Source of the DNA: Lentisphaerota bacterium
GTDB taxonomy: Bacteria > Verrucomicrobiota > Lentisphaeria > Victivallales > Victivallaceae
Assembly: GCA_015061805.1 (NCBI GenBank)
Contig: SUVV01000010.1
Coordinates: forward strand, 19,934 to 83,933
Direction: 5' to 3'
Length of the DNA: 64,000 nt
Below are positions 16,227-25,065 of the stretch, piece after piece; the stretch's first letter is position 1, and each line of letters begins with the position of its first letter. The translations under genes and the position numbers were made by a program. The notes under the pieces are model-generated. The model ran no database searches, was not told where the DNA came from, and was given only the letters and a program-made list of their open reading frames with translations.

Positions 16227-17324
16227 TCAGCGCAGTTTTATGATGGTTGCGGGTTTACCGGATGTATCATTGTACATTTCTGCATCGACAGAGCCGTTGT
16301 CCCGGATTTTCAAAACGGCAAACCCCTGCATACTGTCTATGCTGTAAATGACAATCTCCTCAACTTTCATCGAATCCAAATGCTTCTTTGCCCCGGAAGT
16401 GTTGGGAGTTTGTTTTTTACGCCGCGCCAAAGCAGAATAAAATTGCTCTTTGCTGTCCGCAAGAATTTCGATTTTTTTGCCGTGATTCCACAAATAGCCG
16501 AGACTGCTTACAACCAGTTGAGTGAGGGTGTTGTCTCCGACTCTGACCTTCATGAAAGATGGCTGGTGGGTGTTTCCGGCAAGAATTATGACATTTTTAC
16601 GTTGAGCGAGAATTTTCGTCACTTCCGGATAACTTGGCAGCAGCCAGCCCGGTTTATTCGTGGAACATGGCAGAAGCGGTATATGCGTGATGAAAAAAAT
16701 GTTGCGCGCATCAGGATTGGCAGCGAGAGTTTTTTTCAGAAAATTGATCGATGTCTGCGGTTGCGGTTCTGCAAAATCATCGTAAAAAATATAGAGATCA
16801 TGATTGTAAGAAAATGAAAAATCAGAATTGATGGACTTTCTGCCCAACTCTTTGGCAATCAACGGCAAAAATGCATCGTTATAAATTTGATGTTCCCATA
16901 ATGCACTCTGCTGCATAACACCGTCAACGCAGGTGAGCATATACCGCCTGACATCGTGATTTCCCTTTACCGACAGCAGTTTGTGGTCAGGATAAAATTT
17001 TTTGAGTGTCAGAAATGAATCAACCAGCATCCGGTTCAGAAGATCCTGCGTCGCAGCAATACCCTGAACGATATCGCCGAGTTGAATGACGAAAGGAAAT
17101 TTTTCATTCAACTTCTCAGCAGAAGTGCGGAGCAGTTCGGGGGATTGTTTATCCCACATATCGACATAAGCTGCAGAATATTTGGTCATTATTCTGCCAT
17201 CCGGAGCAGTATGATATTTTTTCGCGTCAAAGTGGACATCGCCAAGCAGCATAACCTGATAATCGCCCGCAATCAATAAACATGATGCACCTGATACCGC
17301 CAAAAAAAGAATAATTCTTTTCAT
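16227..17324 (-). CDS. Exported calcineurin-like metallophosphoesterase
   Basis: A 365-residue protein with a signal peptide (residues 1-19). All metallophosphoesterase blocks are present: LLGDVHFD near 26, VIQLGDIVQG near 80, GNHDVR near 123, FFITHIPLL near 205 and LAGNTHQPS near 248. These bind a two-metal centre that hydrolyses phosphomonoesters or diesters. Export suggests a periplasmic substrate such as nucleotides or phospho-sugars; the actual one is unknown. It is a single-gene unit with its own promoter and is transcribed away from the neighbouring tRNA-Asp. Confidence 0.88.
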   Translation of the reverse strand: MKRIILFLAVSGASCLLIAGDYQVMLLGDVHFDAKKYHTAPDGRIMTKYSAAYVDMWDKQSPELLRTSAEKLNEKFPFVIQLGDIVQGIAATQDLLNRMLVDSFLTLKKFYPDHKLLSVKGNHDVRRYMLTCVDGVMQQSALWEHQIYNDAFLPLIAKELGRKSINSDFSFSYNHDLYIFYDDFAEPQPQTSINFLKKTLAANPDARNIFFITHIPLLPCSTNKPGWLLPSYPEVTKILAQRKNVIILAGNTHQPSFMKVRVGDNTLTQLVVSSLGYLWNHGKKIEILADSKEQFYSALARRKKQTPNTSGAKKHLDSMKVEEIVIYSIDSMQGFAVLKIRDNGSVDAEMYNDTSGKPATIIKLR

Positions 17325-17378
17325 TTACAAATTTCCTTTGATGTTGCAAAATGTACTGACACAGTACGTATTCCCGTT

Positions 17379-17406
17379 AATATAGCACTATCGGTAAAAT
17401 ATACAA
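17379..17406 (-). promoter_or_regulatory. Promoter of the phosphoesterase gene
   Basis: Minus strand TTGTAT (17406-17401), 16 bp, TATATT (17384-17379). A small stem GTACTG/CAGTAC (17353-17367) lies in the leader. Confidence 0.6.
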
Positions 17407-17501
17407 CCGCATTACCCTTGCCTGATGCAGTCATTTTAATATGTTGTGCAGAAGGTTTATAGAAAAATATGCTTTTTTTTCGTTTTTTATTGAAAAACAG
17501 T

Positions 17502-17529
17502 TTGAAAAAACCGAATTCAGTGCTATATT
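17502..17529 (+). promoter_or_regulatory. tRNA-Asp promoter
   Basis: TTGAAA (17502-17507), 16 bp, TATATT (17524-17529). The 5' leader before the tRNA can form an imperfect hairpin between 17538 and 17570. Confidence 0.7.
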
Positions 17530-17585
17530 ATGTAACTGTTGACAGCGATTGAACTATCAATCCTGACAACGCCGCTAATAAAAGC

Positions 17586-17662
17586 GGGGGAGTAGCTCAA
17601 CTGGTTAGAGTGCCACCCTGTCACGGTGGATGTTGCGGGTTCGAGTCCCGTCTCTCTCGCCA
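17586..17662 (+). tRNA. tRNA-Asp (anticodon GTC)
   Basis: A 77-nt cloverleaf: acceptor GGGGGAG/CTCTCTC, D-arm, anticodon stem CCACC/GGTGG with loop CTGTCAC, T-arm GCGGG-TTCGAGT-CCCGT, discriminator G and encoded CCA. A run of T follows directly and could end transcription. The 445-bp space between the phosphoesterase and rhamnosidase genes (17325-17769) contains only this gene and its promoters. Confidence 0.97.
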
Positions 17663-17769
17663 TTTTTTTTGCCTTTTTTCCGGGCGGATGACAAAAAATC
17701 ACTGTAAAAATAATAAATCTCAAGGCAGCAAGTGAACTTGTCTTTGAGATTTTTTTCTGTTGTTTACAA

Positions 17770-20391
17770 TCACCTGGCAAAAATCATTTTGATCTCGTAT
17801 GAGCCGTTTTCAAGATCCAATTCTTTTGAATCGATAACTTTTCCATTCATGGTGATCTTTTCTGCATTCAAATCCGGCAATTTTACCTTTACACAGGTAT
17901 TGCAGGGCGCAGATATTTTCCATGTCCAGCTGCGTAAAGTAAATTTCCATTCACTTGAAGCTTTGCCGTAAGGTGTTTCCAAACTGCACTTTATGTATTT
18001 CAACCGGCGATCTGGTTCTGCGGCAAAGCAAAGTACCCTTCCTCCGGGAGTATCTTCATCGAAGCGGATGCCTCCGGCACAGGAAGTCATCCACTCTGCC
18101 ACTGCACCATAGGAATAATGGTTGAATGAATTCATATTGACATTGCCGAAACCATCCTTTACAGTATAGGAATTCCAACGTTCCCAAATGGTGGTCGCTC
18201 CCTGATTTACTGAAAAAAGCCACGATGGATATTCTTCCTGAAGCAGCAGATCGTAAGCTGTTTCCGGATATCCGCATTTGCTTAAAGCCGATGTCAGCCA
18301 TGGTGTCCCGACAAATCCGGTGGAAAGTCTGTTACCATTTTCCCGGATCAGTCTGACCAGCAGTTCACCGTTTTTATTTCTCTGTTCAGAAGTGAGCAGA
18401 TCAAATTGCAGTGCCAATACGCATGCCGTTTGAGTTTTAACTTTAAGCAAACCGTCACTTCCTGCAAACTCTTTTTGGAAAGCGTTTTTCACCTCTCCGG
18501 CAAGTTCAGCATAGTAAGCCGAATCGCTTTTCTTTTTGAGTATAGCAGCAGTTTTACTTAAAATACGGGCATTTTCAGCAAAAAATGCGGTTCCGATAAG
18601 CGGTGAAGGTGTTTTTATCGCCGACAATGAGAGCCAGTCACCGTAAGCAGTTTCGGGGCGTATAAGTCCGTTTGAACTCTCTTTCTGGTAATCCACCCAC
18701 TTTTTCATCGAATCAAAACTTTCGGCAAGGATCACCCGATCACCGTAACGCTGATACATTATCCACGGTACACGTACTGCCGCATCCGCCCATGCCGCAG
18801 CTCCCCAGCCGGTATTGAAAATATTGGGGACGATACAGGGAACTGCACCATCTTTGCGCTGAGCTTCGCGCAGATCGCGCAACCATTTACGGAAAAAGGA
18901 GTTGACATTCATGTTGAATGCGGCAGTCGCAGCAAAAACTTCAGCGTCGCCGGTCCAACCCAGCCGTTCATCCCGCTGTGGACAATCGGTCGGTATTTCA
19001 AGAAAATTATCCCGCTGACCCCAGCAGATATTGCTGTAAAGTTGATTGACTTTTTTCACACCGCATTCAAAGGAACCGGTAACTTCCAGATCGGAATGCA
19101 TCACAACTGCGACAACATCGATATCTTCGATCTTCACATTGGAATACTGAAAACCGTTGATTTGAAGATAACGGAAACCGTGAAAGGTAAAAAACGGTTC
19201 ATACTCCACAAACTTATCCACCGGTCCGCTGCAGGTGTAATAATCGGTGGATTTTGCACTGCGGTAATTCAAATTATAGAGAGTTCCGTCCGGATTGAGC
19301 ATTTCTCCGAAATGGAATGAATAAAGTACACCGCGCTGACCTTTGAATCTGATTTTCATCCTGCCGGAAATATTCTGACCGAAATCCCAGATATAGATAT
19401 CTTTTTGCGGATTGAGAATATTTACCGGTTTCAGTTCCATGATCCGGCGCACCGGATGACAGCACTTCTGAACGAGTGCCGGTGATTTGGAAGCAGATTC
19501 ACTCAATACTGCTTTTTTCCATTTTGAATCATCAAAATCAACACTGTCCCAACCGGGCATTTCAAGTCTGGCATCGTACTGCTCACCATCGTAAATATCG
19601 GATGCTAAAATTGGACCTGAAGTACACTTCCAATCTTTTCCGGAAACGATCATTTCAGAGGAACCGTCGGCATATTTTATTTCCAACTGAAACAGCAGTT
19701 CCGGATGATTTCCATAAGTATTCCGTACTCTGCCGCTCAAATACCCGCAATACCAGCCGTCACCAAGAATTGCACCGGCGGCATTTTTACCGTTTTTCAA
19801 CAGATGTGTTACATCGTATGAAACAAATTGTATCTGCTTTCTGAAATCGGTCCATCCCGGAACAAAATGGTCATTTCCAACTCTTTTGCCGTTTATTTTT
19901 GCTTCAAAAAGACCGCGGGCAGTTATATAAAGCACCGCACGCTCGGGAATACTTTTAAGTTCAAACTCACGTCGGAAATATGGACATGGAGCTGAAGTTG
20001 ACGGATTGTTTCCATCAAAAAATATCCAATGCGCTTTCCAATCAGAATTATGCAAAAGAGCTGTTTCAAATCCGGAAATTTCAGAAAGTCCGGAATTGTT
20101 TCCATATTGGTCGCGTACTTCGACCTGCCAGAAAATCTGCTGACGGGATCGCAGTTTTACTCCGCCCCACCGGATACCACTTGAGCAATCAGACTTTACC
20201 CAGCCGGAATTCCAAAGGTCCGGAGTTTTCAGTAAATTGATTGAAGAAGCCGCCAATATCCGGTAATATTGCTGCATAGTACCCGGATCACCGGAAATTT
20301 TCCAGGATAAAACCGGAAATTCATCACCGATCCAGTTGTATCCGGGTAAATTATTAACTCTTAAATCAACGGTATTCAACATTTTTTGCAT
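17770..20391 (-). CDS. Alpha-L-rhamnosidase, GH78 family
   Basis: An 873-residue inverting glycosidase that releases terminal alpha-L-rhamnose. Layout matches GH78: N-terminal beta domains (about 1-330, with FRREFEL, GDGWYCGYL, WDFGQNISGRM), an (alpha/alpha)6 barrel from about 440 carrying the catalytic signature TDCPQRDERLGWTGDA near 480, QGATTIWERWNS near 745 and NSFNHYSYGAV near 767, then a C-terminal beta domain. No signal peptide, so it is likely cytoplasmic and works on imported rhamnosides. ATG 20391 is preferred; the longer frame starts at TTG. It is last in an operon with an Ntn-hydrolase, araD, a pyridoxal kinase and a HAD phosphatase. Confidence 0.93.
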   Translation of the reverse strand: MQKMLNTVDLRVNNLPGYNWIGDEFPVLSWKISGDPGTMQQYYRILAASSINLLKTPDLWNSGWVKSDCSSGIRWGGVKLRSRQQIFWQVEVRDQYGNNSGLSEISGFETALLHNSDWKAHWIFFDGNNPSTSAPCPYFRREFELKSIPERAVLYITARGLFEAKINGKRVGNDHFVPGWTDFRKQIQFVSYDVTHLLKNGKNAAGAILGDGWYCGYLSGRVRNTYGNHPELLFQLEIKYADGSSEMIVSGKDWKCTSGPILASDIYDGEQYDARLEMPGWDSVDFDDSKWKKAVLSESASKSPALVQKCCHPVRRIMELKPVNILNPQKDIYIWDFGQNISGRMKIRFKGQRGVLYSFHFGEMLNPDGTLYNLNYRSAKSTDYYTCSGPVDKFVEYEPFFTFHGFRYLQINGFQYSNVKIEDIDVVAVVMHSDLEVTGSFECGVKKVNQLYSNICWGQRDNFLEIPTDCPQRDERLGWTGDAEVFAATAAFNMNVNSFFRKWLRDLREAQRKDGAVPCIVPNIFNTGWGAAAWADAAVRVPWIMYQRYGDRVILAESFDSMKKWVDYQKESSNGLIRPETAYGDWLSLSAIKTPSPLIGTAFFAENARILSKTAAILKKKSDSAYYAELAGEVKNAFQKEFAGSDGLLKVKTQTACVLALQFDLLTSEQRNKNGELLVRLIRENGNRLSTGFVGTPWLTSALSKCGYPETAYDLLLQEEYPSWLFSVNQGATTIWERWNSYTVKDGFGNVNMNSFNHYSYGAVAEWMTSCAGGIRFDEDTPGGRVLCFAAEPDRRLKYIKCSLETPYGKASSEWKFTLRSWTWKISAPCNTCVKVKLPDLNAEKITMNGKVIDSKELDLENGSYEIKMIFAR

Positions 20392-20406
20392 AATCAAATT
20401 AAAACG

Positions 20407-21555
20407 TTACAGAGCGCGTTTTTCCAAAAGAGCTGATGCTTCGGTCCAGATTGAATAGGCGATATCGTTGAGCAGTCTGACTGCTTCAGATTTTTTACCT
20501 TCATCAAGCATTGCGCGCGCATCAGCTTTGGCTTTGCTGTACTTAAGCATGGAATTCTTTTCAAATTCCAGCCACTCTTCCGGGATGTATGCTTCATGAC
20601 CGAGCAATTCAAAACGTTCAAATGACATCGCTGACCAACTGTAATCTCCCATGCCGGGCAGAATTTTTTCCGCACAGACCGGAACCGGAATGCAAACTGT
20701 ATTGCGGGGATGACCGACAGTAAAATATCCGGTTGAAAGCACCCCGGGGTATTGCCGGTCGATTTCAAGACTGCCGGTCGAATTGGTGCGCTTGTAACAG
20801 AGAGAACGCTTTTCCGGAGATTCTTCCGGCATGGTACAGTGGCGGGAAAGTTCCAGCATGGATTCGATGCTGATTTTTCCGTACTTGTCCATGATCTCAT
20901 TCAATCCGGAGAAAGCAATGTATGCTCTGGCGCTGCTGTTGAGATAATTTTTGATATTGTTTCTTGAAATTGCCTGCATACCGGGATTCTGCCAGATGTT
21001 GGCGCGCACAGCATAACCGCTGGTGTAAGGCTGAACATTGATGACTTTGGTATTCAATTCGCAGATATAGCCTTCGTTGGTATCCATAAAGAAGAAGATG
21101 GAACCTTTCTGATTATGGTGCCAATAATCTCCGGATAAAATGATCTCTTTCAACTTTTCGACCGCCTGTGCCGCAGTATCGCAGGATTCAATGATCACCT
21201 CCATTATCTGCGGAGTACTTTTTTTGGTATCATCGGTCGGATAGTCGATGCATATTTCGCCGCTGTTCATGATTCCGGCAAGACCGGAAGAATTCATCGC
21301 CATATTGGCTTTGGCATCGCTGCCGAGAGAGATCCACTTGCGCGGAGAATTTTCCGGGCTCAGGAAAACTGCAACGTTTCTCACCTTTGAATCCCGGTTT
21401 TTGTGCAGGACATTGGTGTTGTTACAGGTAAGATCGTTGAAAACCATCCAGCTGGTGCATTCATGATCATAAACCGGATTATCATCATCATCGAAATTTC
21501 TTACTGATGAAAAATATTTTCTGAAAAAATTTGCGAAAGAGAACAATTTTTTCAT
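20407..21555 (-). CDS. Putative Ntn-hydrolase of the C45/acyltransferase (AAT-like) type
   Basis: A 382-residue protein. [11 protein letters not shown] near residue 32 followed by [10 protein letters not shown] matches the start of C45-type autoproteolytic acyltransferases and amidases, where the Cys becomes the N-terminal nucleophile after self-cleavage; [13 protein letters not shown] near 90 and the [16 protein letters not shown] strand fit the alpha-beta-beta-alpha fold. The family hydrolyses or forms linear amides. The N-terminal 30 residues are basic/hydrophobic and could be the propeptide. ATG overlaps the araD stop (ATGA). Why an amidase sits in a rhamnoside operon is unclear; it might free an amide-linked decoration. 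Confidence 0.6.
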   Translation of the reverse strand: MKKLFSFANFFRKYFSSVRNFDDDDNPVYDHECTSWMVFNDLTCNNTNVLHKNRDSKVRNVAVFLSPENSPRKWISLGSDAKANMAMNSSGLAGIMNSGEICIDYPTDDTKKSTPQIMEVIIESCDTAAQAVEKLKEIILSGDYWHHNQKGSIFFFMDTNEGYICELNTKVINVQPYTSGYAVRANIWQNPGMQAISRNNIKNYLNSSARAYIAFSGLNEIMDKYGKISIESMLELSRHCTMPEESPEKRSLCYKRTNSTGSLEIDRQYPGVLSTGYFTVGHPRNTVCIPVPVCAEKILPGMGDYSWSAMSFERFELLGHEAYIPEEWLEFEKNSMLKYSKAKADARAMLDEGKKSEAVRLLNDIAYSIWTEASALLEKRAL

Positions 21556-22253
21556 TTTTCAACTTCCTTCTCTTTTTGACCGTAATAGGAATTTTCACCA
21601 TGTTTACGGTAATAATGTTTGTCAAGTATGTACTGACGAACTGTTCCGGCTGAAGGATTGAGAGCAAGTGCGCGGTAATTCATTTTGGCGACCTCTTCCA
21701 TCACGACCGCATTATGAACGGATTCAAAAGCATCTTTGCCCCATGAAAAAACTCCATGGTTGCGGACGATGACACCGGGAATGGCGATGGGATCTCTGCC
21801 TTCAAAAGTTTCGATGATGACTTTGCCGGTATTTTTTTCGTATGCACTTTCAGTTTCTTCAGAACTGAGATTTCTGGTACAGGGAATGGTTCCGTAAAAA
21901 TAATCGGCATGAGTCGTACCCATCGGAGTGATCGGCATACCGGCTTGAGCAAAACTGGTGGCGTAACTCGAATGGGTGTGAGTGATGCCTCCGATACCCG
22001 GAAATGCCTTATAAAGTTCGAGATGAGTAGGAGTATCCGAAGATGGATTGTAATTTCCTTCGATCCGGTTTCCGTCAAGATCGAGTACGACCATGTCTTC
22101 GGCTTTCATCGTTTCGTAACTCACCCCGGAAGGCTTGATGACGATATATTCGCCGCAGCGTGCCGAAACATTTCCCCAGGTAAAAATGACCAGACCGTAC
22201 TTGACCAGATCAAGATTGGCCTGAAACACCTCTTTTTTCAAATTTTCAATCAT
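21552..22253 (-). CDS. araD: L-ribulose-5-phosphate 4-epimerase (class II aldolase family)
   Basis: A 233-residue protein close to AraD/SgbE in length and motifs: [21 protein letters not shown] near 23, [13 protein letters not shown] near 68, the zinc ligands [11 protein letters not shown] near 91, [13 protein letters not shown] near 113 and [12 protein letters not shown] near 162. It converts L-ribulose-5-phosphate to D-xylulose-5-phosphate. Rhamnulose-1-P or fuculose-1-P aldolases share the fold but usually lack this exact pattern. araA and araB are not adjacent; the isomerase and kinase near 10-12 kb are candidates for the earlier steps. Confidence 0.85.
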   Translation of the reverse strand: MIENLKKEVFQANLDLVKYGLVIFTWGNVSARCGEYIVIKPSGVSYETMKAEDMVVLDLDGNRIEGNYNPSSDTPTHLELYKAFPGIGGITHTHSSYATSFAQAGMPITPMGTTHADYFYGTIPCTRNLSSEETESAYEKNTGKVIIETFEGRDPIAIPGVIVRNHGVFSWGKDAFESVHNAVVMEEVAKMNYRALALNPSAGTVRQYILDKHYYRKHGENSYYGQKEKEVEK

Positions 22254-22261
22254 GGCAGTAA

Positions 22262-23101
22262 TCAGTTTTTCAAAAGTTTGATAAGTTCAGGAATGGATTT
22301 TTCAAAATTTACTCCGTACCAGATATGATTGGGTTCGGAAATCGTCTGGCGCATCGAATCAACTGTAAATTCAACTGCAGTTTTCAATGCCGACTGCAGA
22401 CTTTGACCGCACATCAGACCGGCAAAGCAGGCGCTGGCAAATACATCTCCGGTACCGTGGAAAGAGGTTTTGATATGTTCTGAATAGTATTCATAATATT
22501 CATCTTTATTGCTGTCATACGCCATCACGCCATATTGATCATCTCCCAGATGGACACCGGTGAGCGCCGCTGCCGGAGAACCCAGAGCACACAAACGTTT
22601 CAGCAATGCTTTGACATCATCTTTACTGTATTTTTCATTGCCGATATACTTTTCACCGAGCATGAATGCTGCTTCAGTAAAGTTCGGCACAATAATATCC
22701 GCTTTGCCGCAGAGTTCTCCCATCTTGCGGGCAAATGCTTCATCGAAACCGGGATAAAGTTTGCCATTGTCACCCATCGCCGGGTCAACGAAACGGAGCA
22801 TGCCGGGGCGGTTGAAATCATCAAATATTTTCCCGACCAGATCGATCTGGCGGAATGATCCGAGATATCCGGTGTAAATTCCGTCAAAGGTCACATTTTC
22901 CATTTTCCAGGTATCGGAAATAGTCTGGATATCATCCGTAAGATCCCGGAAAGTAAAATTTTTGAATGCCGTATGAGTCGACAATACCGCAGTCGGCAGG
23001 ATCGCAGTTTCAATACCGGCAGCTGAAATTATCGGCAGCGCCACCGTCAGCGAACATTTTCCTACACATGAAATATCTTGAATTGACAACACTCTTTTCA
23101 T
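22262..23101 (-). CDS. Pyridoxal/pyridoxamine kinase
   Basis: A 279-residue ribokinase-superfamily protein of the PdxK/PdxY type, which phosphorylates vitamin B6 vitamers. Seen: [20 protein letters not shown] at the N-terminus, [10 protein letters not shown] near 36, the [13 protein letters not shown] segment near 103, the ligand loop [13 protein letters not shown] near 135 and the anion-hole motif [15 protein letters not shown] near 214. It lies 8 bp before araD in a sugar operon, where vitamin salvage is an unexpected function; a hydroxymethylpyrimidine or sugar kinase role is less likely given the motifs. Confidence 0.82.
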   Translation of the reverse strand: MKRVLSIQDISCVGKCSLTVALPIISAAGIETAILPTAVLSTHTAFKNFTFRDLTDDIQTISDTWKMENVTFDGIYTGYLGSFRQIDLVGKIFDDFNRPGMLRFVDPAMGDNGKLYPGFDEAFARKMGELCGKADIIVPNFTEAAFMLGEKYIGNEKYSKDDVKALLKRLCALGSPAAALTGVHLGDDQYGVMAYDSNKDEYYEYYSEHIKTSFHGTGDVFASACFAGLMCGQSLQSALKTAVEFTVDSMRQTISEPNHIWYGVNFEKSIPELIKLLKN

Positions 23102-23112
23102 GTTTTATCACC

Positions 23113-23757
23113 TTAATTTTCAGAAGAAAGATATTTTTTCATATCGCAAACTTTTGTAAATACTTTACCGGGATTGATTTTTTCAAGTTCAGCGATCCGC
23201 GCCGACTTCGCCCACGCCGCCGAAAGACAATCAACTCCGGCATCGAATGATGAAGTGACATCGGAAACCGCGTCACCGACATAAGCGAGTTCCTCAGGTT
23301 TCAAATTATTATCAGCCATCAATTTACGAAGTTGAGCCGCCTTGTCGTTCCGTTCAGATGAACCGGTTTGAATTGATTCAAAAAATTCATTCAAGCCGAG
23401 AAAATCCATCGAAATCTTGCAGGTGGTCTTGGATCTGCCGGTAAGAATACCCAGTCTCACTCCGCGTTGCCGCAAAAATTCCAAAAGTTCTTTCACTTCA
23501 GGAAACAACTCCGGACACCACTTGGGATGAAGTTCCCGGTGCCAGTTATAGAAATCATTTTCCGCTTCTTTGACAATGCTTCCCATATAATATTTGATCA
23601 CTCCGGGTTCATTCATACCGAAGTTGCGGTAGATATCCTCCCGGGTCGGAGCCTTGTCACCCATGTGTTTGGCAAATACCAGATCAAAGACCTCCAAACA
23701 GAAATCAACACTGTCAGCAAGAGTTCCATCAAAGTCAAAAGCAATAAATTTATACAT
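23113..23757 (-). CDS. HAD-superfamily phosphatase (phosphoglycolate phosphatase-like)
   Basis: A 214-residue haloacid dehalogenase-type phosphatase. Motif I FDFDGTLADS at residues 7-16, a helical cap (about 20-85), motif II GILTGRS near 100, a Lys before motif III and motif IV YVGDAVSD near 166. It dephosphorylates small sugar phosphates or related metabolites. AGAGGTGATC gives a strong ribosome site before ATG 23757. It is the first gene of the five-gene rhamnosidase operon, 11 bp before the pyridoxal kinase. Confidence 0.85.
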   Translation of the reverse strand: MYKFIAFDFDGTLADSVDFCLEVFDLVFAKHMGDKAPTREDIYRNFGMNEPGVIKYYMGSIVKEAENDFYNWHRELHPKWCPELFPEVKELLEFLRQRGVRLGILTGRSKTTCKISMDFLGLNEFFESIQTGSSERNDKAAQLRKLMADNNLKPEELAYVGDAVSDVTSSFDAGVDCLSAAWAKSARIAELEKINPGKVFTKVCDMKKYLSSEN

Positions 23758-23803
23758 GACAGATCACCTCTAATCAAACTGCAAATATATAATACATTCA
23801 ATA

Positions 23804-23832
23804 AAAATAGCATTGTAAACTGTTTTTTTCAA
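23804..23832 (-). promoter_or_regulatory. Promoter of the HAD-rhamnosidase operon
   Basis: Minus strand TTGAAA (23832-23827), 17 bp, TATTTT (23809-23804). A 9-bp dyad (23825-23833 / 23839-23847) covers the -35 box and could be a regulator site. Confidence 0.55.
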
Positions 23833-24183
23833 GTTTTCCTTGAAAAATTGCTTTATCCGGGATATCTTATTGGAGAAGCCGTACTGCAGAAGAAAAACTT
23901 TTCTGACCGGTGCGGCAGTAAATAATATAATAATTGTATATTAAATGTAAATTATATTGATGATATAGGGTTTGAATTTTTGTAAATAACATACATAACA
24001 TGTTGATTATCATATATACTATAAAAAAACAAAGTTGTAAAGAACTATGAAATCAACTGTGAAAATAATTGTGAACAAAAAACAGTTTTCAGTATATTTA
24101 ACCAGTTTTTACAACTTATTTACAATGTTATTTACGGATCGATATTTCAATTTCATATTAATTTTATTTGTAGAGGTTTATTT
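23833..24183. other. AT-rich intergenic region with nested inverted repeats
   Basis: The space between divergent operons is very AT-rich. GTAAATAACAT (23982-23992) pairs with ATGTTATTTAC (24125-24135), and inside it GTTGTAAA (24034-24041) pairs with TTTACAAC (24108-24115). No gene is supported. The plus-strand promoter of the PHP gene must lie here but no clean box pair was found. Confidence 0.45.
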
Positions 24184-25053
24184 ATGGCATCCTTTGATCT
24201 GCACCTGCATACTGAATGGAGTTACGATGCGAAAACTCCGGTTGTTGACTACTTCCGTTTTGCCAGCGAAAAGAAAAGCCGTGCTATCGCCATCACCGAT
24301 CATCACCTGATGGATGCGTATGAAGATGTGCTTGAAAGCGCCGCCCTTTATCCGGAAGTCGGTTATCTGTCCGGTTCAGAAATTTCTGTAAAATGTGAAT
24401 TCGGTCCCATCGACCTGGTCTGCCTTAATCTCCCCCGCCGTCCCACTCCGGAAACAGAAGAACTTTTCACCATTTACCGTAACTGGCAAATTGCCAGCGG
24501 TACGGCGGCTTCCAGAAATTTCTGTGCGCTCGGATATGATTTTGATGACGAAAAGAGAATGCAGCTGCTGCGTTCTTACCGCCCTGAAAAGGCCATTGCC
24601 AAACAGGGCAACACCCATGTCAAATATGAATTGCTGGTGGATTACTGCATCCGGCATGGTTTCTGCAGCGACGAAGAGAGTTATATCGAACTCCGGAAAA
24701 AGTTTACCGGCATGGTACCGTATCCCTCTTATGATCAGGTTATACCGCTGGTCAAAGCTGCCGGCGGCGTGGTGATCATCGCTCACCCGGTGAGATATTT
24801 TCTGGAAAACGATCTCAAGCGGATGGATACTTTGCGGGAAATGTTCCAACTGGATGGTATTGAATGTGCCCACCCGTCGATTCCGGAAGAACTTTCAGTA
24901 TTTTACCGTGAATATTGTGTGAAACACGGTCTGCTCTCTTCAGCAGGAAGCGATCTGCATGATCCGGTCATTGAAAAATTTGCCGCATCCGACGGCAAAG
25001 ATGAGTGGCTCGACGAAATTCTTGAAAGAGTCGAAATCTATCATGGCGCATAA
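24184..25053 (+). CDS. PHP-domain phosphoesterase-like protein
   Basis: A 289-residue polymerase-and-histidinol-phosphatase domain protein. Metal-binding motifs: DLHLHTEWSYDA at 5-16, AITDHH near 37-42, the Glu in SGSEIS near 66, VIIAHPVRY near 197 and SSAGSDLHD near 258. Members hydrolyse phosphoesters with a three-metal centre. AGAGG lies eight bases before the start codon. It is monocistronic and convergent with the histidine kinase gene, 12 bp apart. Substrate unknown; a nucleotide or sugar phosphate is likely. Confidence 0.82.
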   Translation: MASFDLHLHTEWSYDAKTPVVDYFRFASEKKSRAIAITDHHLMDAYEDVLESAALYPEVGYLSGSEISVKCEFGPIDLVCLNLPRRPTPETEELFTIYRNWQIASGTAASRNFCALGYDFDDEKRMQLLRSYRPEKAIAKQGNTHVKYELLVDYCIRHGFCSDEESYIELRKKFTGMVPYPSYDQVIPLVKAAGGVVIIAHPVRYFLENDLKRMDTLREMFQLDGIECAHPSIPEELSVFYREYCVKHGLLSSAGSDLHDPVIEKFAASDGKDEWLDEILERVEIYHGA

Positions 25054-25065
25054 ACGGCGCTGATA

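Noticed and set aside
17523..17780. Minus-strand frame over tRNA-Asp reading RETGLEPATSTVTGWHSNQL
   Set aside because: It is the antisense of the tRNA, a well-known spurious protein pattern; no ribosome site.
23833..24183. Chromosomal origin in the AT-rich region
   Set aside because: TTATTTACA resembles a DnaA box only loosely, there is no cluster of boxes and no dnaA, dnaN or gidA nearby.
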